DNA of 64,000 nucleotides from Paenibacillus sp. Root52. GTDB taxonomy: Bacteria > Bacillota > Bacilli > Paenibacillales > Paenibacillaceae. Made by a program: the position numbers and the translations under genes. Shown here one piece after another: positions 25,333 through 34,531 of the stretch. Within the stretch, counting starts at the first letter, position 1. Each line of letters opens with the position of its first letter. Location: contig NZ_LMFO01000012.1 of the NCBI RefSeq assembly GCF_001426865.1, positions 125,086-189,085 on the forward strand, written 5' to 3'. The notes under the pieces were generated by a model. The model was given only the letters and a program-made list of their open reading frames with translations. It had not been told where the DNA came from and searched no databases.

Positions 25333-28300
25333 ATGTCCGTACGCTTCGTTATTGGCCGGGCAGGCAGTGGCAAGAGTGCCCTGGTTACCCGGGAAATTAC
25401 TACCCTGCTTCAACAGGAGCCACAGGGGAATCCCCTTATTTTACTAGTACCTGAACAGAGTTCATTCCGTACAGAGCAAGCACTCGTCTCTTCTGGCATG
25501 ATCAAAGGATCTATGCGCGCTGAAGTGCTTGGTTTCCGAAGACTAGCTTACCGTGTCATGCAGGAGGCTGGTGGTTCGGCGCGTATTCCAATCGGTGCTG
25601 AGGGTAAGAAGATGCTGCTCTATAAAGTACTGCAACGGCGTAAGGAAGAGTTGAAATTATTTGGTGCTTCAAGCAGCCAATTAGGCTTTATTAGTCATCT
25701 GAACAACCTATATGGTGAATTTAAACGTTATGAGCTTGATCCTGCATCGCTGGGAGACGGAGTTTCCATGTGGAATGCCTCTTCGTCAGCACCGATATTG
25801 GGAGATAAGCTTCATGATCTGCTTTTAATATATCGTGATTATGAACAGGAATTAACGGATCTCTACATTGATGATGAAGATACGCTTAGCGAATTGACTG
25901 AACGGTTATCTGAAGGCACGATGCTGCAAAATTCTCAGATTTGGATAGATGGGTTTCAGGGATTCACTCCACAGGAACTGAGTGTGGTTGGAAGACTGAT
26001 GTTGCAGTCTTCTAATGTTACGATTGCATTGACGTTAGATCGCCCATACGAGCATGGTGCACTTCCTAACGATTTGGATCTGTTCTATCCCACAGCGAGT
26101 GCTTATGCACGTCTCAAAGGCATGGCCGATGACTTAGGTGTGCCGAGCGAAACGATGATTCTTCAGCCAGAGGTTGCGCCAAGATATGAAGGAAGCCCGG
26201 GATTAGCGCATTTGGAAGCGGGGTTCGATCGTAGAGTTCGCTGGAGAAGTGACGGGCGCGATTCTGGTATTAAGTTGTACGCAGCCGAGAACCGTCGTGC
26301 AGAACTGGAAGGTGCGCTACGGGAAATGAGACGTTTGGCTCAAGATGAGGGTGCTCGTTACCGTGAGATGGCTGTGTTGGTTCGTCAGTTAGATGCTTAT
26401 GCAGATATTGCCGAGCCGTTGTTCCGAGATTATAACATCCCTGTCTTCTTGGATCGCAGACGAAGTGAGCTGCATCATCCGCTCGCAGAGTTTATTCGTT
26501 CAGTACTGGATGTTGTTCGTCGTCGCTGGCGTTACGAAGATGTGTTTCGTTGTGTCAAAACAGATCTCCTCCTGCCTCGTGATGGTTCAGTGAGCCGTGA
26601 GGACATGGATCAACTCGAGAATTACATCCTAGCTTGTGGTATTCACGGATACCGCTGGACAGACGGCAAACCTTGGAAGTATGTGCCTAGCTTGTCGCTA
26701 GAGGACAACGGTCAGGATAATCGGAGCCGCGGACGTGAACAAATGTTATCGTTGATGGAAAAATGCCGCACGGTTATTACAGATCCAATGGGTGCTTTTG
26801 AGAAGCGAATGAGTAAGGCGAAGACAGCCAAGGAACAGTGTGCTGCATTATACAATTTACTTGAAGATGCGGAGATTCCATGGAAGCTGGAGGCGATGTC
26901 CACCGAGGCCACCGCTCAAGGTGATCCGGAACGTTCACGCGTGCATCGACAAATGTGGGGAGCCGTTCTAGATCTGCTTGATCAGATGGTCGATATGATG
27001 GGAGCCGAGCGGCTGGACTTGGATTTGTTTGCTGGATTAATGGAGACAGGACTAACGGAGCTTAAATTGGGTCTGGTTCCACCTGCATTGGATCAGGTGT
27101 TGGTTGGTTCGATGGATCGGACACGTCTGCAGGATATCAAGTATGTATTTATTCTTGGAGCAGTGGATGGAGAACTCCCGGCTGTACCTCAAGAGGATGG
27201 TGTATTGACTGAGCAGGAACGACTTTTGTTAACAGAAAGAGGTTTGCCACTGGGGCCTGGAACGACCAGACAAATGCTGGACGAGCGTTTTCTGATCTAC
27301 ACAGCCTTAACATCAGCTAGTGACCAACTGTGGCTAAGTTACCCTGTCGCGGATGATGAAGGGAAGTCGCTTCTTCCTTCAGAGATTGTAAGACACGTGC
27401 GGAACATGTTTGGCAAACAGGAGCAACCTCTTCTGACTGAACCTCAGGGATCAGTAGGTTTACAGAATCATTGGGCCTATGTTCGTCATCCGGAACAGAG
27501 CTTATCTACGTTAATTGGACAATTGCGCAGATGGCGCCGCGGTGAGGACATTCCAGAATTATGGTGGGCAGTGTATAACTGGCATGCTTCGCAAGAAAGC
27601 AGCAAACCGCTATTGGACCGATTGCTGGGATCTGTCTTTTATCGTAATCGGGCGTTACCGCTTCGCACATCCACTAGTCGGAGATTGTATGGTACGGAAG
27701 TTCGTACAAGTGTCTCCAGGATGGAACGGTTTGTAGCATGCCCATTCTCTCACTTTGCTTCTCATGGATTACGCTTGAAGGATCGCCAGCTTTACCGTCT
27801 TCAAGCACCCGATATCGGTCAATTATTTCATGCTGCACTCAGTCAGTTGGCGATGCGCTTGCGTGAAGAAAATCGTAGCTGGGGGAGTTTATCGCCAGAG
27901 CAATGCCGACAAGAGGCAGAGCAGACGGTGGAGCAGATTGCTCCACAGCTTCAAGGAGAAATTTTGCTTAGCACCAAGCGATATGGTTACATTTTCCGTA
28001 AGTTGAAGGAGATTGTCAGCAGAGCTTCCGTTATTCTGGGAGAACAGTCTAGACGAGGAAGTTATGAACCGATCGGGCTGGAGCTTGATTTTGGACCAGG
28101 CAAGCCGTTGCCGCCGTTACGTTTTGAGCTGGAAAATGGCTGTGTGATGGAGATTGTCGGTCGAATTGACCGTGTAGATGTTGCTGAAGGGGAAAATGGA
28201 CTTCTACTACGAGTCATTGACTATAAGTCAAGTCAGACGGATCTCAAGCTACACGAAGTCTATTATGGTCTGTCACTACAGATGCTTACGTATCTGGAAG

Positions 28301-28836
28301 TGTTGCTTAGTGCGGCTGAAGAATGGCTTGGTGAATCTGCCATGCCGGGCGGCACGCTGTATTTCCATGTGCATAATCCGCTACTGCAATCCTCCAATGG
28401 CATGACCTCGGAGCAAGCAGGACAAGAGCTGCTGAAACGCTTCAAAATGAAAGGACTATTGCTCGCAGACCGAGATAACATTGCTCAAATGGATCATACC
28501 TTGGAAAAAGGGTATTCTGCGATTATTCCTGTTGCACTGAAAGCAGATGGTAGTTTTTACAGCAGTGCAGCTGTAGCTACACCCGAGCAATGGGACACAT
28601 TGCTTGCAACCGTACGAAGCAACATTCGAGAGATTGGTACACGGATTACGGACGGGGACGTGGGCATCGAGCCTTATCGTATCCAACAGGAAGTCGCATG
28701 TACATTCTGTCCTTATAAGCCAGTCTGTCAGTTTGATGAGAATATAGAAGGTAATGAATATAATCTGTTATCAAGACCAGGCAAACAGCAAATATGGGAG
28801 TTGTTATCTCACAACAAGGGAGGGGAAACGTTATGA
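25333..28836 (+). CDS. addB: ATP-dependent helicase/nuclease subunit B (AddB)
   Basis: AddB pairs with AddA to resect double-strand ends and load RecA. The 1167-residue length is typical. The N-terminal Walker A is GRAGSGKSALV. AddB helicase folds recognise Chi and are otherwise inactive. The C-terminal RecB-type nuclease domain has VGRIDRVD and VIDYKSSQTDLKLHE, and the iron-sulfur cysteines are in VACPFSHF and ACTFCPYKPVCQF. ATG 25333 has GGAGG 7 bases upstream. The frame from 25306 is not used. It overlaps addA by ATGA. Confidence 0.97.
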   Translation: MSVRFVIGRAGSGKSALVTREITTLLQQEPQGNPLILLVPEQSSFRTEQALVSSGMIKGSMRAEVLGFRRLAYRVMQEAGGSARIPIGAEGKKMLLYKVLQRRKEELKLFGASSSQLGFISHLNNLYGEFKRYELDPASLGDGVSMWNASSSAPILGDKLHDLLLIYRDYEQELTDLYIDDEDTLSELTERLSEGTMLQNSQIWIDGFQGFTPQELSVVGRLMLQSSNVTIALTLDRPYEHGALPNDLDLFYPTASAYARLKGMADDLGVPSETMILQPEVAPRYEGSPGLAHLEAGFDRRVRWRSDGRDSGIKLYAAENRRAELEGALREMRRLAQDEGARYREMAVLVRQLDAYADIAEPLFRDYNIPVFLDRRRSELHHPLAEFIRSVLDVVRRRWRYEDVFRCVKTDLLLPRDGSVSREDMDQLENYILACGIHGYRWTDGKPWKYVPSLSLEDNGQDNRSRGREQMLSLMEKCRTVITDPMGAFEKRMSKAKTAKEQCAALYNLLEDAEIPWKLEAMSTEATAQGDPERSRVHRQMWGAVLDLLDQMVDMMGAERLDLDLFAGLMETGLTELKLGLVPPALDQVLVGSMDRTRLQDIKYVFILGAVDGELPAVPQEDGVLTEQERLLLTERGLPLGPGTTRQMLDERFLIYTALTSASDQLWLSYPVADDEGKSLLPSEIVRHVRNMFGKQEQPLLTEPQGSVGLQNHWAYVRHPEQSLSTLIGQLRRWRRGEDIPELWWAVYNWHASQESSKPLLDRLLGSVFYRNRALPLRTSTSRRLYGTEVRTSVSRMERFVACPFSHFASHGLRLKDRQLYRLQAPDIGQLFHAALSQLAMRLREENRSWGSLSPEQCRQEAEQTVEQIAPQLQGEILLSTKRYGYIFRKLKEIVSRASVILGEQSRRGSYEPIGLELDFGPGKPLPPLRFELENGCVMEIVGRIDRVDVAEGENGLLLRVIDYKSSQTDLKLHEVYYGLSLQMLTYLEVLLSAAEEWLGESAMPGGTLYFHVHNPLLQSSNGMTSEQAGQELLKRFKMKGLLLADRDNIAQMDHTLEKGYSAIIPVALKADGSFYSSAAVATPEQWDTLLATVRSNIREIGTRITDGDVGIEPYRIQQEVACTFCPYKPVCQFDENIEGNEYNLLSRPGKQQIWELLSHNKGGETL

Positions 28837-31800
28837 CGAATATGCCAAAACCAGAAGGTAGCTTCTGGAGTGATGACCAGTGGAGTGCGATCTCGCAGAG
28901 TGGAGAAGACATTCTAGTTGCCGCGGCTGCAGGATCGGGTAAAACGGCTGTATTGGTCGAACGGATTATTCGCAAAATTGCCGACCCTTCTCAGGGATTC
29001 AGCGTAGATCGTTTGCTTGTAGCAACATTTACAAAAGCAGCCGCGGCCGAGATGAAGCAACGTATACGGGAAGCATTGGAACGTGCGCTGGAAGATCAGC
29101 CTGGAGCAGAGCATTTGCGTAAGCAGCTTTCGCTTCTTGGACGTGCGTCCATCACGACACTGCATTCATTTTGTATGGAAGTCATACGGCGTTATTATCA
29201 GCAGATTCCGCTGAATCCTGCCTTCCGGATATTGAATGAAAATGAAGCTGAAATGATGCGGCAAGAACTGCTGGAACAGCTTTTCGAAGAAAAATATGGG
29301 GAGCAGGATGAAGGCAGTACATTCCGCAAATTAGTGGATTGGTTCAGTGGCGAGCGGAACGATGATGCAATGTATCGGCTCGTACAACGGCTGTATGACT
29401 TCTCTCGCAGTCATTCTTGGCCAGATCACTGGCTGGCAGAAATGGCGTCTGCTTTTCAGGTGGAGAGTGTAGAAGCACTTGGACGTACGGTCTGGGTACA
29501 GAGTATTTTACGTGATGCCTCACTTACGTTAAGTGGTGCCGCTGGGGTGTTGCGCCAAGGGATTGAAATTGCTATGCAGCCAGAAGGGCCGGCACCTTAT
29601 GCGGATACGCTCAAGGAAGATCTGGTGATGGTAGAGGAGCTCCGTTCTGCCGTTCAGATCATGCCATGGGACAACTTGCCAGACGTCTTTCAATCAGCCG
29701 CATTTGGCAAACTCAAGCCTTGCAAGAAAGATCAGACAGACCCGGGTCTTCAAGAGCAAGTTAAGGATCTTCGCGAAGCAGCCAAAAAAGCAGTAACCGA
29801 TCTGAAAGGATCATTGTTCGGGAGAACTGCCTTCTCGTTCTGGCAGGAGTTAGAGCAGGCTGCCCCACTGATGCACGAGTTATCTAAACTCGTCAGTGAG
29901 TTTGGAGAACGATACCAGCAGGCGAAGCAGGAACGTGGACAGGTTGATTTTAGCGATCTGGAACATTACTGTCTTCAAATTTTGCGTCATGAGGATTCTA
30001 CGCCAGCTGTGTCCATGCCTTCAGATGCAGCGATGGAATTCCGTGCACGTTTTGATGAAGTGTTACTGGATGAATATCAGGATACCAATACAGTACAGGA
30101 AGATATCGTAAGACTAATTTCTAGAGAAAATCCTGGTAACCGATTTATGGTTGGTGATGTAAAACAGAGTATTTATCGTTTTCGTCTGGCCGAGCCGGGA
30201 CTGTTCCTTAACAAATATCGTCAATATGCTTCAAGTGCTGAACTGGATCAGGACGAAGACTCCAGCGAGCGCACGGGCAGACGTATTGATCTAGCGCGTA
30301 ACTTTCGAAGCCGTGAAGAAGTTGTTCATTCGGTCAATATGCTCTTCCGGCAGATTATGAACGAAGGTGTGGCGGAGATTGCGTATGATGAACGAGCCCA
30401 GCTTGCTTATGGAGCATCATTCCCGTCAGAGACGGAAAGAGATGAGACGTATACACCTGAGGTCATATTGATTGATCGTCAAGGCGGTGGGCCTGATCTG
30501 TCTGAAAGCACAGAGGAGCAGGGAGATACACTGGCTACTGCTGAACTGGAGAGCGCTGAGTTAGAGACTGCTCAACTGGAAGCACGTGCAATGGCTAGAC
30601 GTATTCGAGAGATTGTGGGCGACACAGATCAGCCTGCATTGCAGGTGTATGATAAAGCGCTGAAAACGATGCGACCGGCAAGGTACGGTGACATTGTCAT
30701 TTTGTTGCGTTCTGCTCAAATGTGGGCTCCGCTTATGATCGAAGAGTTTAGACAACAAGGCATTCCTGCTGGTGGTGAGCAGAGCAAAGGGTATTTTCAG
30801 GCAATCGAAGTGGAAGTGATGTTGTCCCTGCTTCAGATTGTTGATAACCCAAGACAGGACATTCCTCTTGCTGCGGTACTTCGGTCACCGATTGTTGGTC
30901 TAGACGAAGAGGAACTGGCACAGATTCGTCTCGGGGATAAAACTCAATCCTTCTATGATGCTGTAGTTTTGGCTACAGGAGATATAGATCATTCAGGGCA
31001 TGACCACAGCTTAGATCAGCAACGCATGCAAGTAAATAGTGATGATCAAGCCGTTCAGATGAATTGGCCCGAAGCGTGGACAGAGCTGGAGCAGGCACGA
31101 CGAGAGACGGCGGTTACTGCTGAGTTAGATCGTGTAGATGATATGGCACAATCCAGCAGTGATGTTGATGCGGCTCACTGGGCGGGACTGGTCAACCTTG
31201 TAAGTGATGAGGACAATGTCGTTCAGCCTGATGAGGGTGCAACATTACAGCAAAAATTGATTCAGTTTGCACGTCAATTGAAGCAATGGCGATTGGAGGC
31301 TCGTCAAGGCAGTCTGAGCGAATTAATCTGGCGGATCTACCGGGAGACGGGGTACTTGGACTGGGTAGGTGGTCTCCCCGGTGGCATGCAGCGTCAGAGC
31401 AATCTTAAGGCGTTATATGACCGGGCGCGTCAATATGAGGAAGCAACTGCCAATCGAGGTTTGTTCCGCTTTTTGACGTATGTCTCTAGACTGCGTGAGA
31501 ACGGTGGAGATTTAGGAACAGTCGGCGGTGCTGCTGAGCAAGACAACGAAGTAAGGATTATGACCATTCATCGAAGTAAAGGACTGGAATTCCCAGTAGT
31601 ATTTGTGGCGGGTATATCGAAAATGTTCAATCAGCAGGATCTGAACGCACCTTTTCTCATGCATAAGGAGCTTGGATTTGGTCCAAGGTTTGTGGATCAA
31701 GAAAATCGTGTTGCGTACCCGACACTTGCCAATCTAGCGATCCGCCGCCGGGCTCAATTTGAGCTGTTAGCCGAGGAGATGAGAGTGCTGTACGTGGCAC

Positions 31801-33179
31801 TCACACGTCCAAAGGAGAAAATGATCCTCATTGGAACAGTGAAGGATGTTGCCAAAAAGGCAGCCGCTTGGTCACAGGTGAAGGACAGTTCGGAGTTGTT
31901 ATTGCCAGACTACTTACTTGCAGCAGGACGTAATTATTTGGACTGGATCGGCCCGTCCCTTATTCGTCACCCAGCAGCGGCTTCCCTTCGTGAATTGGCT
32001 GGAGGAAGTGATTCCTATTCATCTTGCTTACTGGACGACGAGTCGCACTGGAATATCACCGTGGTTTCTGCAGATCAGGTTTCGCGGGACATGGTTCTTG
32101 GGCATCCCAAGGACGAGGAAGAAGCGATATCAGAAGTTCGGAAGGAACGAATTGCTGCGTTGCAAGCAGTACAGCCTGTTCAGTTACGTATTTCTGAAGA
32201 GAGAAGCGATGAAGCTGCTGACTTGTTAGAATTAGCTCAGCAAGTTAACGGTGATGATGATGAAGTTACTGAAGATGGGCATGCAGATGTATCGCTTATG
32301 GAGCAAGTCAATCAACGATTATCCTGGGCATATGCACACACAGCGGCAACGCAGGTTGCGGCAAGCACATCCGTGTCTGAACTCAAGACATTGCTCGCCA
32401 AGCAGGAATACCAGCCGCTACAAGTGATGGAAGAGATGGCAAGAAGGCTGGAAAGTAACACTTTGCCTACAGATGATGCGCCCGATGAGAAGTTGAACCC
32501 AGTAGTACAGCTTGATAATCGTAGAAGCCATGATTCAGATTCGTCCTTCAAATTGCATCTGCGTCGTCCTAAATTCATGGAAGAGAACAAGCTAACAGGT
32601 GCAGAAAGAGGAACCGTGTATCATACATTGATGCAGCATCTTCCTATGGATGGAACAGGGGTTGATGTCGAGGTTGTAGAAAACACGCTTGCACGCTTGC
32701 TGCAACTTCAGATTGTGCTACCTCATCAGGCAGAGGTCGTTGATGCTATGCAACTCGTTGCTTTTTTTGATACTGAGCCTGGATTGGAACTTATGCGGGC
32801 AGATTGGGTAAAACGGGAGACGCCATTTATTTACGGATTGCCAGCACATCATTCTCCTGCTGAGTGGTTGCGTGATAGAACGCCACATGAGGGGATGCAG
32901 ACGGTAGATGAAGGCGAAGGACTCCAGGCATCACTGGTAGATGAGACGGTATTGGTTCAAGGGATTATAGACTGCCTCTATGAGGTGGAGGGCAAACTTG
33001 TGCTGCTCGATTATAAAACGGATCGTGTCTGGAATGATGCACAAGGGTTAAACGATTTAACTGCAAACTATCGTTTCCAGCTAGAGTTATATAGCCGGGC
33101 AATTGAAGATATTTTGGGACGTAAGGTTGACCACCGGTGGCTCTATTTCTTTGATGGTGGACATGCTGTGAAATGTTAG
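28833..33179 (+). CDS. addA: ATP-dependent helicase/nuclease subunit A (AddA), enlarged
   Basis: AddA is the motor helicase and second nuclease of AddAB. Visible motifs: Walker A AAAGSGKTAVLVERI, motif II LLDEYQDTN, motif III VGDVKQSIYRFR, VRIMTIHRSKGLEFPVVF and the nuclease core GIIDCLYEVEGKLVLLDYKTD. At 1448 residues it is about 200 longer than the usual ~1230. Acidic, low-complexity insertions account for this, mainly around 30240-30290, 30495-30580, 30965-31250 and 32190-32310. The reading frame is intact and the motifs complete, so it should be functional. ATG 28833 overlaps the addB stop and has GGAGGGG upstream. Confidence 0.96.
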   Translation: MTNMPKPEGSFWSDDQWSAISQSGEDILVAAAAGSGKTAVLVERIIRKIADPSQGFSVDRLLVATFTKAAAAEMKQRIREALERALEDQPGAEHLRKQLSLLGRASITTLHSFCMEVIRRYYQQIPLNPAFRILNENEAEMMRQELLEQLFEEKYGEQDEGSTFRKLVDWFSGERNDDAMYRLVQRLYDFSRSHSWPDHWLAEMASAFQVESVEALGRTVWVQSILRDASLTLSGAAGVLRQGIEIAMQPEGPAPYADTLKEDLVMVEELRSAVQIMPWDNLPDVFQSAAFGKLKPCKKDQTDPGLQEQVKDLREAAKKAVTDLKGSLFGRTAFSFWQELEQAAPLMHELSKLVSEFGERYQQAKQERGQVDFSDLEHYCLQILRHEDSTPAVSMPSDAAMEFRARFDEVLLDEYQDTNTVQEDIVRLISRENPGNRFMVGDVKQSIYRFRLAEPGLFLNKYRQYASSAELDQDEDSSERTGRRIDLARNFRSREEVVHSVNMLFRQIMNEGVAEIAYDERAQLAYGASFPSETERDETYTPEVILIDRQGGGPDLSESTEEQGDTLATAELESAELETAQLEARAMARRIREIVGDTDQPALQVYDKALKTMRPARYGDIVILLRSAQMWAPLMIEEFRQQGIPAGGEQSKGYFQAIEVEVMLSLLQIVDNPRQDIPLAAVLRSPIVGLDEEELAQIRLGDKTQSFYDAVVLATGDIDHSGHDHSLDQQRMQVNSDDQAVQMNWPEAWTELEQARRETAVTAELDRVDDMAQSSSDVDAAHWAGLVNLVSDEDNVVQPDEGATLQQKLIQFARQLKQWRLEARQGSLSELIWRIYRETGYLDWVGGLPGGMQRQSNLKALYDRARQYEEATANRGLFRFLTYVSRLRENGGDLGTVGGAAEQDNEVRIMTIHRSKGLEFPVVFVAGISKMFNQQDLNAPFLMHKELGFGPRFVDQENRVAYPTLANLAIRRRAQFELLAEEMRVLYVALTRPKEKMILIGTVKDVAKKAAAWSQVKDSSELLLPDYLLAAGRNYLDWIGPSLIRHPAAASLRELAGGSDSYSSCLLDDESHWNITVVSADQVSRDMVLGHPKDEEEAISEVRKERIAALQAVQPVQLRISEERSDEAADLLELAQQVNGDDDEVTEDGHADVSLMEQVNQRLSWAYAHTAATQVAASTSVSELKTLLAKQEYQPLQVMEEMARRLESNTLPTDDAPDEKLNPVVQLDNRRSHDSDSSFKLHLRRPKFMEENKLTGAERGTVYHTLMQHLPMDGTGVDVEVVENTLARLLQLQIVLPHQAEVVDAMQLVAFFDTEPGLELMRADWVKRETPFIYGLPAHHSPAEWLRDRTPHEGMQTVDEGEGLQASLVDETVLVQGIIDCLYEVEGKLVLLDYKTDRVWNDAQGLNDLTANYRFQLELYSRAIEDILGRKVDHRWLYFFDGGHAVKC

Positions 33180-33221
33180 AATAGGGATTCATTTAGTATA
33201 GCTTGAGCTACCTTAATTAGG

Positions 33222-33263
33222 ACGAGATATAGTTCAGAAGGGTTAATTTTGTCTATATCTCGT
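33222..33263 (+). repeat. 11-bp perfect inverted repeat between addA and sbcD
   Basis: ACGAGATATAG (33222-33232) and CTATATCTCGT (33253-33263) are perfectly complementary with a 20-base loop. No T-run follows. It may be a weak terminator or mRNA-stabilising hairpin. Nothing else was recognised in the 167-base gap. Confidence 0.5.
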
Positions 33264-33346
33264 TACATATATCATGTTTAGTGAGTTATGAGATGGATTC
33301 ATGGGCAGTACTTTGAAATGTTTTTGGGAGAGGGGATGAACGGACA

Positions 33347-34531
33347 ATGCGTATTTTGCATACAGGAGACTGGCACTTGGGGAAAACACTCGAAGGTCGG
33401 AGCCGTCTGCGGGAACAGGAAGACTTTATTGATGAGCTTGTGAAACTAGCAGACGATCAGCAGGCAGATGCTATTCTAATGGCTGGCGATGTGTATGATT
33501 CGGTGAACCCTCCAGCTTCAGCGGAGCAATTATTCTATGAAGCAGCCGCAAGGCTTACCGAGCGGGGCAGACCACTTGTGGTCATTGCGGGAAACCATGA
33601 TCAGCCCGAACGGGTTGCATCGGTAACTCCGCTTGTGAATAGACAGGGTATCACTCTTGTAGGAATGCCTACTGCGGAAGCAGTGACCATTCATGCAAAG
33701 CGTACAGGTGAGACGGCAAACATTGCGGCATTACCTTATCCATCTGAAGCCAGATTGAACGAACTGCTGACAACAGATGGGGATGAGAATGTGCTTCGTC
33801 AAGCGTACAGCCGGCGTGTAGGGATGCTGATGCAGCATTTGGCGGCATCATTCCGACCAGATACAGTGAATCTAGCCATGAGTCATATCTATGTGCTTGG
33901 CGGCGTAGAAAGTGATTCCGAACGTCCGATTCAGGTTGGTGGTGCCTACACTGTAGATCCTTCAGCTCTGTCTATAGGTGCCCAATATACAGCACTCGGA
34001 CATCTGCATCGTGCACAGGCGGTAAAGGGAGACGGTATTATTCGTTATAGCGGTTCGCCATTAGCCTACAGTTTCTCAGAAGCTGGACAGAGTAAATCGG
34101 TGACGATGGTGGATCTAGCACCTGGTGGCGTTCCACATGTGGAAGAAGTGCTTCTAACCTGTGGTCGTCCCCTTGTTCGCTGGAAGGCGCGAGGAGGGCT
34201 TGCTGAGGTACATCGTTGGTTAGAGGAAGGACGAGATGCTCAGGCCTTTGTGGATATGGAAGTATGGCTAGAGGATGCGATGTCTTTAAAAGAGATCCAG
34301 CAGCTTCGAAGATCCCATGACGGTATTATTCACATCCGTCCGGTGTATCCCGAGATGGCTGCTGCGGGTCTGTTAGAGCAACGCTCTGAGCTGCCTGTGC
34401 ATGAATTGTTCCGAAAGTTCTATCAGCGGCAGACCGGTGGGGCAGAGCCTGAAGAGAAGCTTGTACAGCTATTCCTGGAGCTTGTCGATGAGGACGAGCC
34501 AGGTGTTCGTGAGGAGGCTGAGGCCAAATGA
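33347..34531 (+). CDS. sbcD: Exonuclease subunit SbcD (Mre11 family)
   Basis: SbcD is the nuclease of the SbcCD complex, which opens DNA hairpins and protein-blocked ends. The 394-residue protein has the calcineurin-like phosphoesterase motifs in order: GDWHLGK (I), MAGDVYDS (II), IAGNHDQPERV (III), AMSHIYV (IV) and ALGHLHRAQ (V). These bind two Mn ions. A capping/C-terminal domain follows. GGGAGAGGGG precedes the ATG. The end overlaps sbcC by ATGA. Confidence 0.97.
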   Translation: MRILHTGDWHLGKTLEGRSRLREQEDFIDELVKLADDQQADAILMAGDVYDSVNPPASAEQLFYEAAARLTERGRPLVVIAGNHDQPERVASVTPLVNRQGITLVGMPTAEAVTIHAKRTGETANIAALPYPSEARLNELLTTDGDENVLRQAYSRRVGMLMQHLAASFRPDTVNLAMSHIYVLGGVESDSERPIQVGGAYTVDPSALSIGAQYTALGHLHRAQAVKGDGIIRYSGSPLAYSFSEAGQSKSVTMVDLAPGGVPHVEEVLLTCGRPLVRWKARGGLAEVHRWLEEGRDAQAFVDMEVWLEDAMSLKEIQQLRRSHDGIIHIRPVYPEMAAAGLLEQRSELPVHELFRKFYQRQTGGAEPEEKLVQLFLELVDEDEPGVREEAEAK

